Below, piece by piece: positions 26,425 through 35,117 of a stretch of 51,906 nt of DNA. How positions within the stretch are numbered: the first letter of the stretch is position 1; every line of letters begins with the position of its first letter. The position numbers and the translations under genes were made by a program. The notes beneath the pieces were generated by a model. It had not been told where the DNA came from and ran no database searches. It was given only the letters and a program-made list of their open reading frames with translations. The DNA is from JBBPYC01 sp038200275 (GTDB lineage: Bacteria; Pseudomonadota; Gammaproteobacteria; Burkholderiales; Burkholderiaceae_C): assembly GCA_038200275.1 (NCBI GenBank), contig JBBPYC010000023.1, forward strand, positions 1 through 51,906. Direction: 5' to 3'.

Positions 26425-27905
26425 GGCGAGGACCTGGCCAACGCAGCCCGTGCTGCGTTGGCTGCAGCAGCGTCCGCTCGTGCACCGCCCGCGTGTCGCA
26501 TCGCATCGGCGCGCTCGCGGAACACACGCCAGAACGCGGCATCCTGCGTGGTCGCGAAGTTGATGCGCATCAGCGTGCTTGGCCGCTGCACCGCATGAAA
26601 CAGCGCACCCGGCGCCAGCAGATAGCCGTCGTCCAGCATCTTTTGCGCCAGCACATCGGTGTCCACACCGGTGTCGACCCAGCCGAACAGGCCCGCCGGC
26701 TCGGCCGCGAAGCGGCAACCCGCGCCGATGGCAAGTCGCACGCTGCGCCCGCGTGCCTGATCGAGCCGGCTGCGCATCCGGTCGGCGTGGCGGCGCAACT
26801 GGCCGCGCTCAATGCACCAGGCCAACGCGCGCTCCAGCAGCGCGGGAGTGGTCAATGTGGACAACAGCTTGGTCTGCAACAGCCGCGGCACCAGCGCAGC
26901 GGGGGCCGCGATGTAGCCAACGCGCCAGTTCGGCGCCAGGATCTTGGCAAAACCACTGACATAGATGCAGCGGTTCAGTCCGTCCAGCGCGGCCAGCCGG
27001 GTCGCGTGCGCAGGCGCCAGATGACTGTAGGTGTCGTCTTCCATCACATGGAAGTTGTGTTGCGTGGCCAATTGCAGCAGGCGATGCGCAGCGTGCGGCG
27101 CCAGGCTGGCGCCGGTCGGGTTGTGCAGCACGCTGACGCTCACGAACAGCTTGGGCGCATGCGTCTCGCAATAGCGCGCCATGACCGAGAAATCCGGCCC
27201 GTCCGCACCGCGCGGTACCGGCAGAATGCGCATGCCGAGCGACGCAAGCCGCGCGAACTCGATCGCCCAGCCGGGCTCTTCCACCATCACGCAGTCGCCG
27301 GCTGCAAGCAGCGTTCGGCTCACGATGTCGAGCCCCTGCGTGGCGCCGACGGTGGTGATGAGTTGCGCGGGCGTGGCGTCGATCGACAAGGTGCCAAGCC
27401 GCCCGGCCAGCGCGCCGCGCAGTCCGGCGTCGCCCGCCGGGTCGCCGTAGTGCGACGACATCGCCTGCAGCGCCTTCGGTGCAATCTGGCGGCGCAGCGC
27501 AGCCGACAAGAAGTCCACCTCAAGCCACGACGGCGGCAGCGTGCCCATGCCGGGCTGCAACCGGTCGTCCGGACCGCCGAGCATGCCGCGCATCAGGGCT
27601 GCGGCATCGACTGGCGGATGACGCCCGAAGGCCGGCCGGCCGGCCGGATCACGCGCCGCAACGCCTGGCGGCGACGGCGGGCTTCGCACGAAGAACCCGC
27701 GATTGGCTTTCGCCTCCAGCAGCCCCTGTGCGGTCAGCCGGTCATAGGCGGCCACCACCGTGGCGCAGCTCACGCCCTGCGTGCGCGCACATTCCCGCAC
27801 CGAAGGCAGCCGCACGCCGGGTGCGAGCAAACGGCTCTCGATGCGCTCAGCGAAGCGGTCCGCGAGTTGCACCGACAAAGAAAGCGCGGCCGTCTTGATC
27901 AGCAT
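26421..27905 (-). CDS. MocR/PdxR-type regulator (GntR HTH plus aminotransferase domain)
   Basis: A 494-residue protein with a GntR winged HTH in residues 10-75 (RLPSVRECARTQGVSCATVVAAYDRLTAQGLLEAK) and a fold type I aminotransferase domain from about 120 to the end. The PLP-binding lysine is Lys321 (GFAKILAPNWRVGY), with MVEEPG, NPTG and FHVMEDDTY segments as expected. MocR proteins use PLP and an amine to sense amino acids, GABA or pyridoxal phosphate and usually activate the divergent gene. Divergent here is a LysE-type exporter, which fits control of an amino acid. Direct repeats lie in the spacer (27987-28005). Its stop shares CTAG with the YihY stop. Confidence 0.88.
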   Translation of the reverse strand: MLIKTAALSLSVQLADRFAERIESRLLAPGVRLPSVRECARTQGVSCATVVAAYDRLTAQGLLEAKANRGFFVRSPPSPPGVAARDPAGRPAFGRHPPVDAAALMRGMLGGPDDRLQPGMGTLPPSWLEVDFLSAALRRQIAPKALQAMSSHYGDPAGDAGLRGALAGRLGTLSIDATPAQLITTVGATQGLDIVSRTLLAAGDCVMVEEPGWAIEFARLASLGMRILPVPRGADGPDFSVMARYCETHAPKLFVSVSVLHNPTGASLAPHAAHRLLQLATQHNFHVMEDDTYSHLAPAHATRLAALDGLNRCIYVSGFAKILAPNWRVGYIAAPAALVPRLLQTKLLSTLTTPALLERALAWCIERGQLRRHADRMRSRLDQARGRSVRLAIGAGCRFAAEPAGLFGWVDTGVDTDVLAQKMLDDGYLLAPGALFHAVQRPSTLMRINFATTQDAAFWRVFRERADAMRHAGGARADAAAANAARAALARSSP

Positions 27906-27986
27906 GGGAGTAGGTGGTTTTTGACGCGCAAAGGACAATCCGTACCGCAAAGCAGGCCAATACAGATTCAAAATTGCATTGCTCAA

Positions 27987-28005
27987 GTGTACTGTCGGTG
28001 TACTG
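27987..28005. promoter_or_regulatory. Direct-repeat operator candidate for the MocR regulator
   Basis: GTGTACTG occurs at 27987-27994 and again at 27998-28005, spaced 11 bases start to start, about one helical turn. MocR-type regulators such as PdxR and GabR bind direct repeats of this kind between divergent genes. The site lies about 92 bases before the LysE start and 82 bases before the MocR start, in a 192-base spacer. Confidence 0.6.
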
Positions 28006-28097
28006 ATTAGGCTGGCTAGACTGCATCGTGCTGGCACCTACGATGAGGCCGCCAGTCTGACTTTTTTGCTTGCTTTCCATCTGCGATCTCATCAGCC

Positions 28098-28706
28098 ATG
28101 CCTTGGTCCGAATTCACTGCGCTGCTGCTGCTGGCCACCGCGTCCAGCTTCACCCCCGGCCCGAACACCACGTTGTCGACCGCACTTGCTGCCAACCACG
28201 GACTGCGTCGTGCCATGCGGTTCGTGCTTTCGGTGCCGGTCGGCTGGGGTTTGATGTATACAGCGTGCGTGTTCGGCATTGGAGCACTGGTGTTGGCGCT
28301 GCCGTGGCTGCGCATGACGTTGCTGCTGCTTGGCGTTGGCTACCTGCTGTGGCTGGCCGCACGGCTGGCGCGGTCGGGCACGCTTACCCAAGTCAGCAGC
28401 GCACGGCTGTCGATCGGCTTCGGGCAAGGGGTCTTGCTGCAGTTCCTGAATGTGAAAGCCTGGCTGCTCGCGCTGTCGGTCGCCGCGGGCTGGGTGGCGG
28501 GCCGACCGGACGCTTCCATTCGCTTTGCGCAGACATTGCCGGTGATGCTCATGTTCGCGCTGGTCAGCAATTTGAGCTATGCGCTGGTCGGTTCGCTGCT
28601 GCGCGGTTGGCTTGAGCAGGGTCGGCGGCTGTTGGTGTTCAACCGCATGATGGCGGCGGCGTTGGTGGCGACTGCCGGCTGGATGGTCTGGAGCGCGCGG
28701 ACGTGA
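28098..28706 (+). CDS. LysE/RhtB-family amino-acid exporter
   Basis: A 202-residue membrane protein of usual LysE length with about six hydrophobic segments. The start, WSEFTALLLLATASSFTPGPNTTLST, has the conserved TPGPN motif near residue 21, and the middle contains GYLLWLAARLAR and KAWLLALSVAAG pieces. LysE-type proteins export lysine, threonine, cysteine or other amino acids by a proton-driven mechanism. The gene is divergent from the MocR regulator across a 192-base spacer with direct repeats, so it is the regulator's likely target. Confidence 0.88.
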   Translation: MPWSEFTALLLLATASSFTPGPNTTLSTALAANHGLRRAMRFVLSVPVGWGLMYTACVFGIGALVLALPWLRMTLLLLGVGYLLWLAARLARSGTLTQVSSARLSIGFGQGVLLQFLNVKAWLLALSVAAGWVAGRPDASIRFAQTLPVMLMFALVSNLSYALVGSLLRGWLEQGRRLLVFNRMMAAALVATAGWMVWSART

Positions 28707-28842
28707 GGATCAATCCCAGCCTCTGTTTCCATGGGTCGGCTCTCGGCTGCCCACCGCCGACTGGAACGCCTTCGGCCCGGCGGAGCTGGCATCCCGCCCC
28801 CTGCTGGACTTTGTTGCATCGGCTCTCACAACCGCCGGCAAC

Positions 28843-29823
28843 ATGCACGTCATGAGTCAAGAAATACGGACTTCTAACAGGACCGTGCCGGACGACGCAC
28901 GCGACTTGACCACCGGCCTGTGGCTTGGCCTGCTCGGCGTGGCGATCTTTGCGCTCACGTTGCCCGTGACTCGACTTGCCGTCGGCACCGCGGACGCACC
29001 GCAGTTGTCCGGCGTGTTCATCGCGACCGCACGCGCTGCGATCGCTGCCGTACTGAGCCTGTTCTTCCTCGCCTTCACTCACGCGCCGAAACCCGCGCGC
29101 AGCGACTGGCCCTCACTGCTTGCCGTCACGGCCGGCGTGGTGTTTGCGTTCCCGCTGTTCTCGTCGATCGCACTGCGGCATGTGGAAGCCGTGCATGCCA
29201 GTGTGATGACCGGCATCCTGCCACTGGCCACGGCAGTCGTTGGCGCCTGGCTTGCGCGGCAGCGGCCGTCGCCGGGTTTCTGGGCGTGCGCGGCGCTGGG
29301 CAGTGCGTTGGTGATCGCATTCGCGCTGTTGAAGAACGATCTGCCGGGCTTGCGTCTTCAGTCGGCCGACGTGCTGATGCTGCTGGCCTGCGTGGGCGCC
29401 GCATTCGGCTACGCGCATGGCGGCCGGCTCGCCAGCCGGATGCGTGCCGAGCACGTGATCTGCTGGGCGCTCGTGCTGGGCTTGCCGTTGTCGTTGCCGG
29501 CTGCGTTGTGGAGCTGGCCCGAGCAGCCGGTCGCTCCGAGCGCGTGGGCCGCGCTGGCGTACGTCACGCTGTTTTCGCAGTGGCTCGGATTCTTCGCGTG
29601 GTATCGGGCACTCGCGCTCGGCGGCACGGTGCGCGTGAGTCAGGTGCAATTGATGCAGCCGTTTCTCGCGATGCTGTTCGCCGTGCCGCTGCTCGGCGAG
29701 TCAATCGATGCGGTGACCTGGGGCTTCGGCCTGGCCGTGATCGCCACCGTTTTCATCGGCCGCCGCATGGCCGTCGGCGCCCCTGCAAAAACCGTTCCCG
29801 TCACGACAGGAGTTGGCCGATGA
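28843..29823 (+). CDS. EamA/DMT-family transporter
   Basis: A 326-residue membrane protein with two EamA-type repeats of about five helices each. The first repeat is near residues 28-160, the second from about 170 to 310. Motif-like pieces are LGLLGVAIFALTLPVTRLAV, HVEAVHASVMTGILPL and LFSQWLGFFAWYRALALG followed by QLMQPFLAMLFAVPLL. DMT family members export amino acids, nucleosides or drugs. ATG at 28843 was used; ATG at 28852 is also possible. Its stop overlaps the next gene's start by four bases, so it is coupled to the aminotransferase. Confidence 0.82.
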   Translation: MHVMSQEIRTSNRTVPDDARDLTTGLWLGLLGVAIFALTLPVTRLAVGTADAPQLSGVFIATARAAIAAVLSLFFLAFTHAPKPARSDWPSLLAVTAGVVFAFPLFSSIALRHVEAVHASVMTGILPLATAVVGAWLARQRPSPGFWACAALGSALVIAFALLKNDLPGLRLQSADVLMLLACVGAAFGYAHGGRLASRMRAEHVICWALVLGLPLSLPAALWSWPEQPVAPSAWAALAYVTLFSQWLGFFAWYRALALGGTVRVSQVQLMQPFLAMLFAVPLLGESIDAVTWGFGLAVIATVFIGRRMAVGAPAKTVPVTTGVGR

Positions 29824-30986
29824 CGTGGAAGCACGCCGCCCGCACCAAGGGCATGAATCCGTCGGTGATCCGGGAGATCCTCAAAGTCACCGAACGGCCT
29901 GGCATCATCAGCTTCGCTGGCGGGCTGCCCTCGCCGGCCACGTTTCCGATTGCCGAATTCGCCGCCGCCTGCACGCGCGTGCTGCAAGACGACGGCCCCG
30001 CCGCGCTGCAGTACGCAGCCAGCGAAGGCTACGCTCCGTTGCGCGAGTGGATTGCGTCGAGCCTGCCGTGGGCCGTCGACCCCGCGCAGGTGCTGATCAC
30101 AACGGGTTCGCAGCAAGGGCTCGACCTGGTCGGCAAGGTACTGATCGATGCTGGCTCCAAAGTGCTGGTCGAAGCGCCCACTTATCTCGGCGCACTGCAA
30201 GCGTTCGCGCCGATGCAGCCGGACGTGGTCGGCATCGCGTGCGACGAAGAAGGCGTGCGGCTCGACGCGCTAGAAGAGGCCGCGGCCGATGCCCGTTTTC
30301 TGTACCTGCTGCCGAATTTTCAGAACCCGACCGGCCGCACCACGAGCGAGGCACGGCGGGTGGCGCTGACCGAGTTTGCGCAGCGCACCGGGCTGCCGAT
30401 CGTCGAGGACAACCCGTACGGCGAGCTTTGGTTCGAGACGCCGCCGCCCGTGCCGATGACCGCACGCAACCACGACGGCTGCCTCTATCTCGGTTCGTTT
30501 TCCAAGGTGCTCGCGCCGGGTCTGCGGCTCGGCTTCCTCGTCGCACCCAAAACCTTGTTTCCCCAACTGTTGCAGGCCAAGCAGGCAGCCGACCTGCACA
30601 GCCCGAGCTTGAACCAGCGCATTGCGCACACGGTTGTGCAAAACGGCTTTCTGGACCGTCACACCCCGACGATTCGCGCGCTATATCGATCGCAGCGCGA
30701 TGCGATGCTGATCGCTCTGGCGCGGGAGATGCCGCATGGCGTCGAATGGAACACGCCGATTGGCGGCATGTTCCTGTGGCTGCGCCTGCCTGAGGGCGTC
30801 GACGCCTCAGCGCTATTGCCGATGGCGACCGAACGCGGCGTCGCCTTCGTGCCGGGCCTGCCGTTCTATGCGGGTGGCCATGGGGACAAGCGCACGCTGC
30901 GCCTGTCGTTCGCGACAGCAAGCGTCGCGCAGATCAACACCGGCATCGCGTTGCTGGCCGCCACCGTCCGCGCGGCAGCGCCGTGA
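29820..30986 (+). CDS. PLP-dependent aminotransferase, class I/II (LysN/MocR-like catalytic type)
   Basis: A 388-residue fold type I aminotransferase without an HTH. The PLP lysine is Lys229 in GSFSKVLAPGLRLG; other family marks are GGLPSPATFP near residue 38, QYAASEGYAPLREW near 64, NFQNPTG near 165 and VEDNPYGEL near 195. This pattern fits the 2-aminoadipate (LysN)-like and related aminotransferases that act on amino acids with 2-oxoglutarate. The ATG overlaps the upstream transporter stop (ATGA), giving a coupled exporter-aminotransferase unit. The substrate could be an aromatic or branched amino acid. Confidence 0.87.
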   Translation: MTWKHAARTKGMNPSVIREILKVTERPGIISFAGGLPSPATFPIAEFAAACTRVLQDDGPAALQYAASEGYAPLREWIASSLPWAVDPAQVLITTGSQQGLDLVGKVLIDAGSKVLVEAPTYLGALQAFAPMQPDVVGIACDEEGVRLDALEEAAADARFLYLLPNFQNPTGRTTSEARRVALTEFAQRTGLPIVEDNPYGELWFETPPPVPMTARNHDGCLYLGSFSKVLAPGLRLGFLVAPKTLFPQLLQAKQAADLHSPSLNQRIAHTVVQNGFLDRHTPTIRALYRSQRDAMLIALAREMPHGVEWNTPIGGMFLWLRLPEGVDASALLPMATERGVAFVPGLPFYAGGHGDKRTLRLSFATASVAQINTGIALLAATVRAAAP

Positions 30987-31030
30987 ACATCGGCTTTGGC
31001 GTTTGCGTTCGCGAGCCGCCGTTGTGGCCG

Positions 31031-32758
31031 CTACTGAGCAGTGCAGTTGTAGCTGGACGCGACGTTGATATCGCCGCTGCCTGTGTAACGCGGAAACGCT
31101 GGCCAATTGCACAACGGCCGCGTCCGACCCGGCACGCCCACCGCATCGGCGACGATCTGACCTGTGGGCGCTGTGCCTTGCTCGACCCAATTCTCCAGCG
31201 CGGTCAGCGAATCCCAGGCTGCGTTGAACACGGTGCTGACTGCATGGCCATAGCCCGGGATCTCGTAGAAGCGCGCAAACTTCTCCACCTTCGCGGCACC
31301 CATCTTCGCGTTCAGCCGCTGCCAGTACTGCTCGGTCGCACGGGTGCTGACCAGCACGTCGGCCATGCCGTGTGCCATCAGCAGCTTGCCGCCTTTGGCC
31401 TGAAACGCAGAAAGATCGGTCTTGTTCACGTCCTGCAAACCGGTAAGTGCGCTGATGCGCGCTTGCCAGGGGTCGGGGTTTTGCGGATCGAGCGTGAGCG
31501 AATTGAAGTTCGGGTCGCGCGTCACGAAGAACCGCACCCATTGATCCCAGAACGTGCTGCCGTAGGGTGCTGTCACCGGCATCGGACTGGCGGGCTGCGT
31601 GCTGCCGAGCGCAAGGAACGTCACGGTCCGCTGCAGCGGGCTCGGGTTCGGCACCCCGAGGTCCGCGCCCCAGACGTTGAAACCCGGGTATTGGGTCTCG
31701 CCGCTGGCCAGCGGATAGGCAATCGTGATCGCGCTGTTGAACACTTTCAACGCTGTGATCTGCGCGTCCGACAGGCAACCGTCACCGCCTTCGCCGCCGT
31801 TAGGGCAGCGCAGTGGCACACCGTCGATCGTGGCGGTCGCCGGATCGAAGGTTGCATTGCAGGCTGGCACGTTGCTGACCAGGCCGTCCTGCACACCGTC
31901 GAGTCTGTCGCAGGTCTGCAGCGCTGCGTCGTACAGGCGCTTGCGCTTGGCTACGTTGGGATACGCGCCGGGTTGCGCGAACGCACGCGTGATGCGGCCG
32001 AACTGCAAGTCCAGCGTGGCCGCAGCCCCGGCCGGATACAGCACGATTGCGCCGTCCCAGTCTTGCGGCCAGGTGGACACCACCTTCAAGGCCTCGCGGC
32101 CACCGGTCGAACCGCCCGCAAAGTAGGATTTGCTCGGGCCACTGGTCGCATACCGCGCCTTGATGATCGACAGCGCGGTGTCGCGCGTCTTCTTGAGCGC
32201 GTCGCCCGCGAAATTGCGCAAGGCTTCGTCGTTGACGCCGAACGAGCCGTCCTGGCTACCGAGCGCGTTCGCTTGGTGTCCCGAGTCGCTGGAGAACGTG
32301 GCGTAGCCACGGCCCAGCGGCGTCGGCTTGTCGACCGGGCCGGCCGGAACGTTGGCCGTGCCGCCGGCACCCGCGCCACTGACCGTGCCGTCATAGCCGC
32401 CCCCACCGAACATCAGGACTTTGCTATTCCAGTTGGTCGGCAAGTTCACCTGCATCTTGATGCTCGGCGCGGTCGGGTCCACCGGCGCAATCTCGGCCGT
32501 AACCTTGCAGTATTCGGGCAGCGCGGTGGCACCGGCACCAGCCGCCGCGACGACACTGGCCGAAGTCACTTTTGCACCGCTGGTCGGCAGACCGATTGAG
32601 TTTGCAGCCACCGTCATGCTGCCCAGTTCTTCGCAAGATTTGGCGACTGCCGTGTTGCCACCGCCGTTGCTGGCACAACCGACAAGCAGCAGCACCGATA
32701 CGGCGCCGACGACCCCGCCCGGCGCGCGGCGTTGCCACGCTTCAACTCTTTGCTCCAC
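31031..32758 (-). CDS. Tannase/feruloyl-esterase-family lipoprotein with unusual active-site pair
   Basis: A 575-residue alpha/beta hydrolase of the tannase/feruloyl esterase family. The nucleophile is Ser217 in FAGGSTGGREAL, and the catalytic His is probably His505 in PGYGHAV. In typical members a Cys precedes the Ser and another follows the His, forming a disulfide; here they are Gly216 and Ala506, so both are missing together. The LLMAHGMADVLVS segment holds the likely Asp. The start is taken as GTG at 32758 because it gives a clean lipoprotein signal ending LLLVGC (Cys28) and is preceded by AGGGGA; a longer ATG version overlaps the divergent phzF start. The substrate would be a plant-type phenolic ester outside the cytoplasm. 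Confidence 0.75.
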   Translation of the reverse strand: MEQRVEAWQRRAPGGVVGAVSVLLLVGCASNGGGNTAVAKSCEELGSMTVAANSIGLPTSGAKVTSASVVAAAGAGATALPEYCKVTAEIAPVDPTAPSIKMQVNLPTNWNSKVLMFGGGGYDGTVSGAGAGGTANVPAGPVDKPTPLGRGYATFSSDSGHQANALGSQDGSFGVNDEALRNFAGDALKKTRDTALSIIKARYATSGPSKSYFAGGSTGGREALKVVSTWPQDWDGAIVLYPAGAAATLDLQFGRITRAFAQPGAYPNVAKRKRLYDAALQTCDRLDGVQDGLVSNVPACNATFDPATATIDGVPLRCPNGGEGGDGCLSDAQITALKVFNSAITIAYPLASGETQYPGFNVWGADLGVPNPSPLQRTVTFLALGSTQPASPMPVTAPYGSTFWDQWVRFFVTRDPNFNSLTLDPQNPDPWQARISALTGLQDVNKTDLSAFQAKGGKLLMAHGMADVLVSTRATEQYWQRLNAKMGAAKVEKFARFYEIPGYGHAVSTVFNAAWDSLTALENWVEQGTAPTGQIVADAVGVPGRTRPLCNWPAFPRYTGSGDINVASSYNCTAQ

Positions 32759-32837
32759 GATTTTTGTCCCCTGTTGGTTTTCGCCTGCTGCATGCAGGCG
32801 CGGATCAGTGTAGTTCGATCCACCACCACGAAGCACC

Positions 32838-33707
32838 ATGATCACCCTGCGCCGTTTCCGACAAATCGATGTGTTCACCCGCGTACCGTACTTCGGCAAT
32901 CCGGTCGCGGTCGTGCTCGACGGCGCCGGCCTCAGCGACGATGCGATGCAGCGCTTCGCGCGCTGGACAAATTTGAGCGAAACCACGTTCATGCTGCCGC
33001 CGTCCGACCCCATAGCCGACTATCGCCTGCGCATCTTCACGCCCAGTGGTGAGTTGCCGTTTGCCGGCCATCCGACGCTTGGCAGTTGCCATGCATGGCT
33101 CGAAGCCGGCGGGCAGCCGGCCGCGCACGATGAAGTGGTGCAGCAGTGCGCGATTGGCCGGGTCCGGATCCGGCGCGCGCACGGCCGGCTCGCGTTCGCG
33201 GCGCCGCCTTGCAAGGTGATGGCGCCCGCGCCCGCGATACTGGCCGGCGTCGCCAGCGCGCTCGGCCTGAACGTGGCGCAGATCGTTACATCGCACGTGC
33301 TGGACAACGGACCCGTCTGGTTCTCGTTGCTGCTGGATTCGGTGCAGACCGTGCTGACGTTGGCGCCCGACCACGCGGCGCTGAAGCAGCTCGGGCTTAA
33401 AGTCGGCGTCGCAGCGATCGTCGATGCCAAAGTGGCACCAGCAACCAACGAACCCCCAGCCGCGCAGCTCGAAGTGCGCGCGTTCGCTGCTGCCATCGGT
33501 GTGCCGGAAGACCCGGTCACCGGCAGCCTGAACGCATCGCTCGCGCAGTGGCTGATCGCAGACGGCCGGTTGCCGCCGCACTATCTGGCCGCACAAGGCC
33601 AATGCCTGGGCCGCGCTGGCCGCGTCTTCATCGAGCGCGATGCACAAGCCCAGGTCTGGGTCGGCGGCGCATCGGTCGCATGCGTTGACGGGACGGTCAC
33701 GATCTGA
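32838..33707 (+). CDS. PhzF-family isomerase
   Basis: A 289-residue protein of usual PhzF length with the two-lobed diaminopimelate-epimerase-like fold pattern. The key acid is Glu48 (NLSETTF), matching the catalytic Glu of PhzF; other marks are FGNPVAVVLDG near residue 19, FTPSGELPFAGHPTLG near 70-82 and EDPVTGSLNA near 222. Most members outside phenazine clusters have unknown isomerase reactions, and no phenazine gene is visible here. It is divergent from the tannase gene and is followed by a cupin, with which it may be co-transcribed. Confidence 0.88.
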   Translation: MITLRRFRQIDVFTRVPYFGNPVAVVLDGAGLSDDAMQRFARWTNLSETTFMLPPSDPIADYRLRIFTPSGELPFAGHPTLGSCHAWLEAGGQPAAHDEVVQQCAIGRVRIRRAHGRLAFAAPPCKVMAPAPAILAGVASALGLNVAQIVTSHVLDNGPVWFSLLLDSVQTVLTLAPDHAALKQLGLKVGVAAIVDAKVAPATNEPPAAQLEVRAFAAAIGVPEDPVTGSLNASLAQWLIADGRLPPHYLAAQGQCLGRAGRVFIERDAQAQVWVGGASVACVDGTVTI

Positions 33708-33783
33708 CAGCTCGCGTCAGAATGCAAGGGTGGCGCAGCAGCAGCTGTAGCGCACCAGCCCTTTCCACGAAAAAGCACCATCC

Positions 33784-34062
33784 ATGAACAACCTCGACTT
33801 TCACGCGTTCGAAGCCGACGCACGCGCACAAGGCTTCGATGAAGTGCTGGAGCGCCACTGGCAGCCCGACTCGGTGCTGGCCGATCATGTGCATCCATTC
33901 GCGGTCTCAGCGCGCGTCGTCCAAGGCGAGATGTGGCTGACCATGGGCGAACAAACGCAGCATCTGCTTTCCGGCGACACGTTCACGCTGGAACGTGACG
34001 TGCCGCATTCGGAGAAGTACGGGCCCGAAGGTGCAACCTACTGGGTGGCGCGGCGCAACTGA
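33784..34062 (+). CDS. Small cupin-domain protein
   Basis: A 92-residue single-domain cupin. The metal-site-like residues are in HVHPFAVSARVVQGEMWLTMGE (first cupin motif, two His) and DVPHSEKYGPEGATYWVAR (second motif, His). Small cupins act as metal-dependent oxygenases, isomerases or binding proteins; the substrate cannot be read from the sequence. It lies 77 bases after phzF on the same strand. Confidence 0.8.
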   Translation: MNNLDFHAFEADARAQGFDEVLERHWQPDSVLADHVHPFAVSARVVQGEMWLTMGEQTQHLLSGDTFTLERDVPHSEKYGPEGATYWVARRN

Positions 34063-34148
34063 TTGAGCCGCTGGCTACGGCGCGGTGCGTGCCTCCATCC
34101 ATGAGGCGGATCGACGCACAAACAAAATACGCTGTAAACCCGCGCTGA

Positions 34149-35117
34149 TCAATTGCAGCGATTGATCAACGGTTCACCACGCAGCAGCCGCAACACCTCG
34201 TCGGCCGCACCATCACTCATGCGCTGCATGCTCTCCACGGTAAGGCCGGCCACATGGGGCGTCAGCAACACGTTGTCGAGCTGCAGGAACGGATGATCCG
34301 GCGCGAGCGGCTGCTGCTCGAACACGTCGAGCGCCGCACCCGCAATGCGGCGCTCGCGCAGCGCCTCGGCCAGCGCGGCCTCATCGGCCACCGCGCCGCG
34401 TGCGACGTTCACAAGCAGCGCGCCAGGCTTCATCAATGCAATACGGCGCGCATCGATCAAGTGTCGAGTTTTTGCTGTCAGCGGGCAAGCAAGCACGACG
34501 AAGTCGCTCAGCGCCAGCAGCTCCTCCAGCGGCACGCCGCGCACGAACGCCGGCACAGCATCGAGCCGCCGCTGGTACCCCAGCACCGTCATGCCGAAGC
34601 CGTGGTCACAGATTTCGGCAAGCCGCGTGCCGATGCTGCCGAGTCCGACAATGCCGATCGTCTTGCCAAACAGTTCGCAGCCGGCGTCGGCGAGCTTGCG
34701 TGCATCGCTCCAGCCATTAACGTGCAGTTCGGCGTCCATTCGCGCGATCTGGCGCGTCAACGCGCCGATGCAGGCGATCACGTGTTCGGCCACCGCATGC
34801 CGGTTCGAGCCCGGCACGTTGGCCACCGGCAGGCCGTGCGCGCGGGCTGAGTCCATCGGTATCATGTCGAGGCCCACGCCCTGGCGCACCACGCCGCACA
34901 GGCGCGATGCGTGCTCGAAGATGTCGGCCGGCAGCATCGCGCGCACCACCAGCACATCGGCGTCGGCTGCCCATTCGCGCAAGGTCTGCGGCTGCGTATC
35001 GGGCACCTCGCGCACGTCGGCTACAGCCCCGATCCGGGCGCGCGCACCCGCTTCCATCGGCCCGGTCAGCAGCACCACGGCGCGACTGGGCGCTGGCGGT
35101 TCACTCGGCCGTGACAC
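34149..35117 (-). CDS. D-isomer-specific 2-hydroxyacid dehydrogenase
   Basis: A 322-residue NAD(P)-dependent dehydrogenase. The Rossmann motif is GIVGLGSIGTRLAEI near residue 155, and catalytic residues appear as VNVARGAVADE (Arg, near 238), FEQQPLAPDHP (Glu, near 268) and LTPHVAG (His, near 285). It resembles phosphoglycerate or hydroxypyruvate/glyoxylate reductases. The start is GTG at 35117, inside the end of the tctC-like gene; a GAAGGA site sits seven bases before it, which supports this start. It overlaps tctC by 17 bases and belongs to the same operon as the enolase-family gene. The physiological substrate is unknown, but the context suggests a sugar-acid pathway. Confidence 0.87.
   Translation of the reverse strand: MSRPSEPPAPSRAVVLLTGPMEAGARARIGAVADVREVPDTQPQTLREWAADADVLVVRAMLPADIFEHASRLCGVVRQGVGLDMIPMDSARAHGLPVANVPGSNRHAVAEHVIACIGALTRQIARMDAELHVNGWSDARKLADAGCELFGKTIGIVGLGSIGTRLAEICDHGFGMTVLGYQRRLDAVPAFVRGVPLEELLALSDFVVLACPLTAKTRHLIDARRIALMKPGALLVNVARGAVADEAALAEALRERRIAGAALDVFEQQPLAPDHPFLQLDNVLLTPHVAGLTVESMQRMSDGAADEVLRLLRGEPLINRCN

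Noticed and set aside
26139..28010. A 623-residue plus-strand frame across the MocR gene
   Set aside because: It overlaps both the YihY and MocR genes in other frames and has no domain pattern; GC-rich DNA often shows such long frames.
32759..33013. Longer start of the tannase gene
   Set aside because: It would overlap the divergent phzF start and lacks a signal peptide; the GTG at 32758 gives a proper lipoprotein signal.
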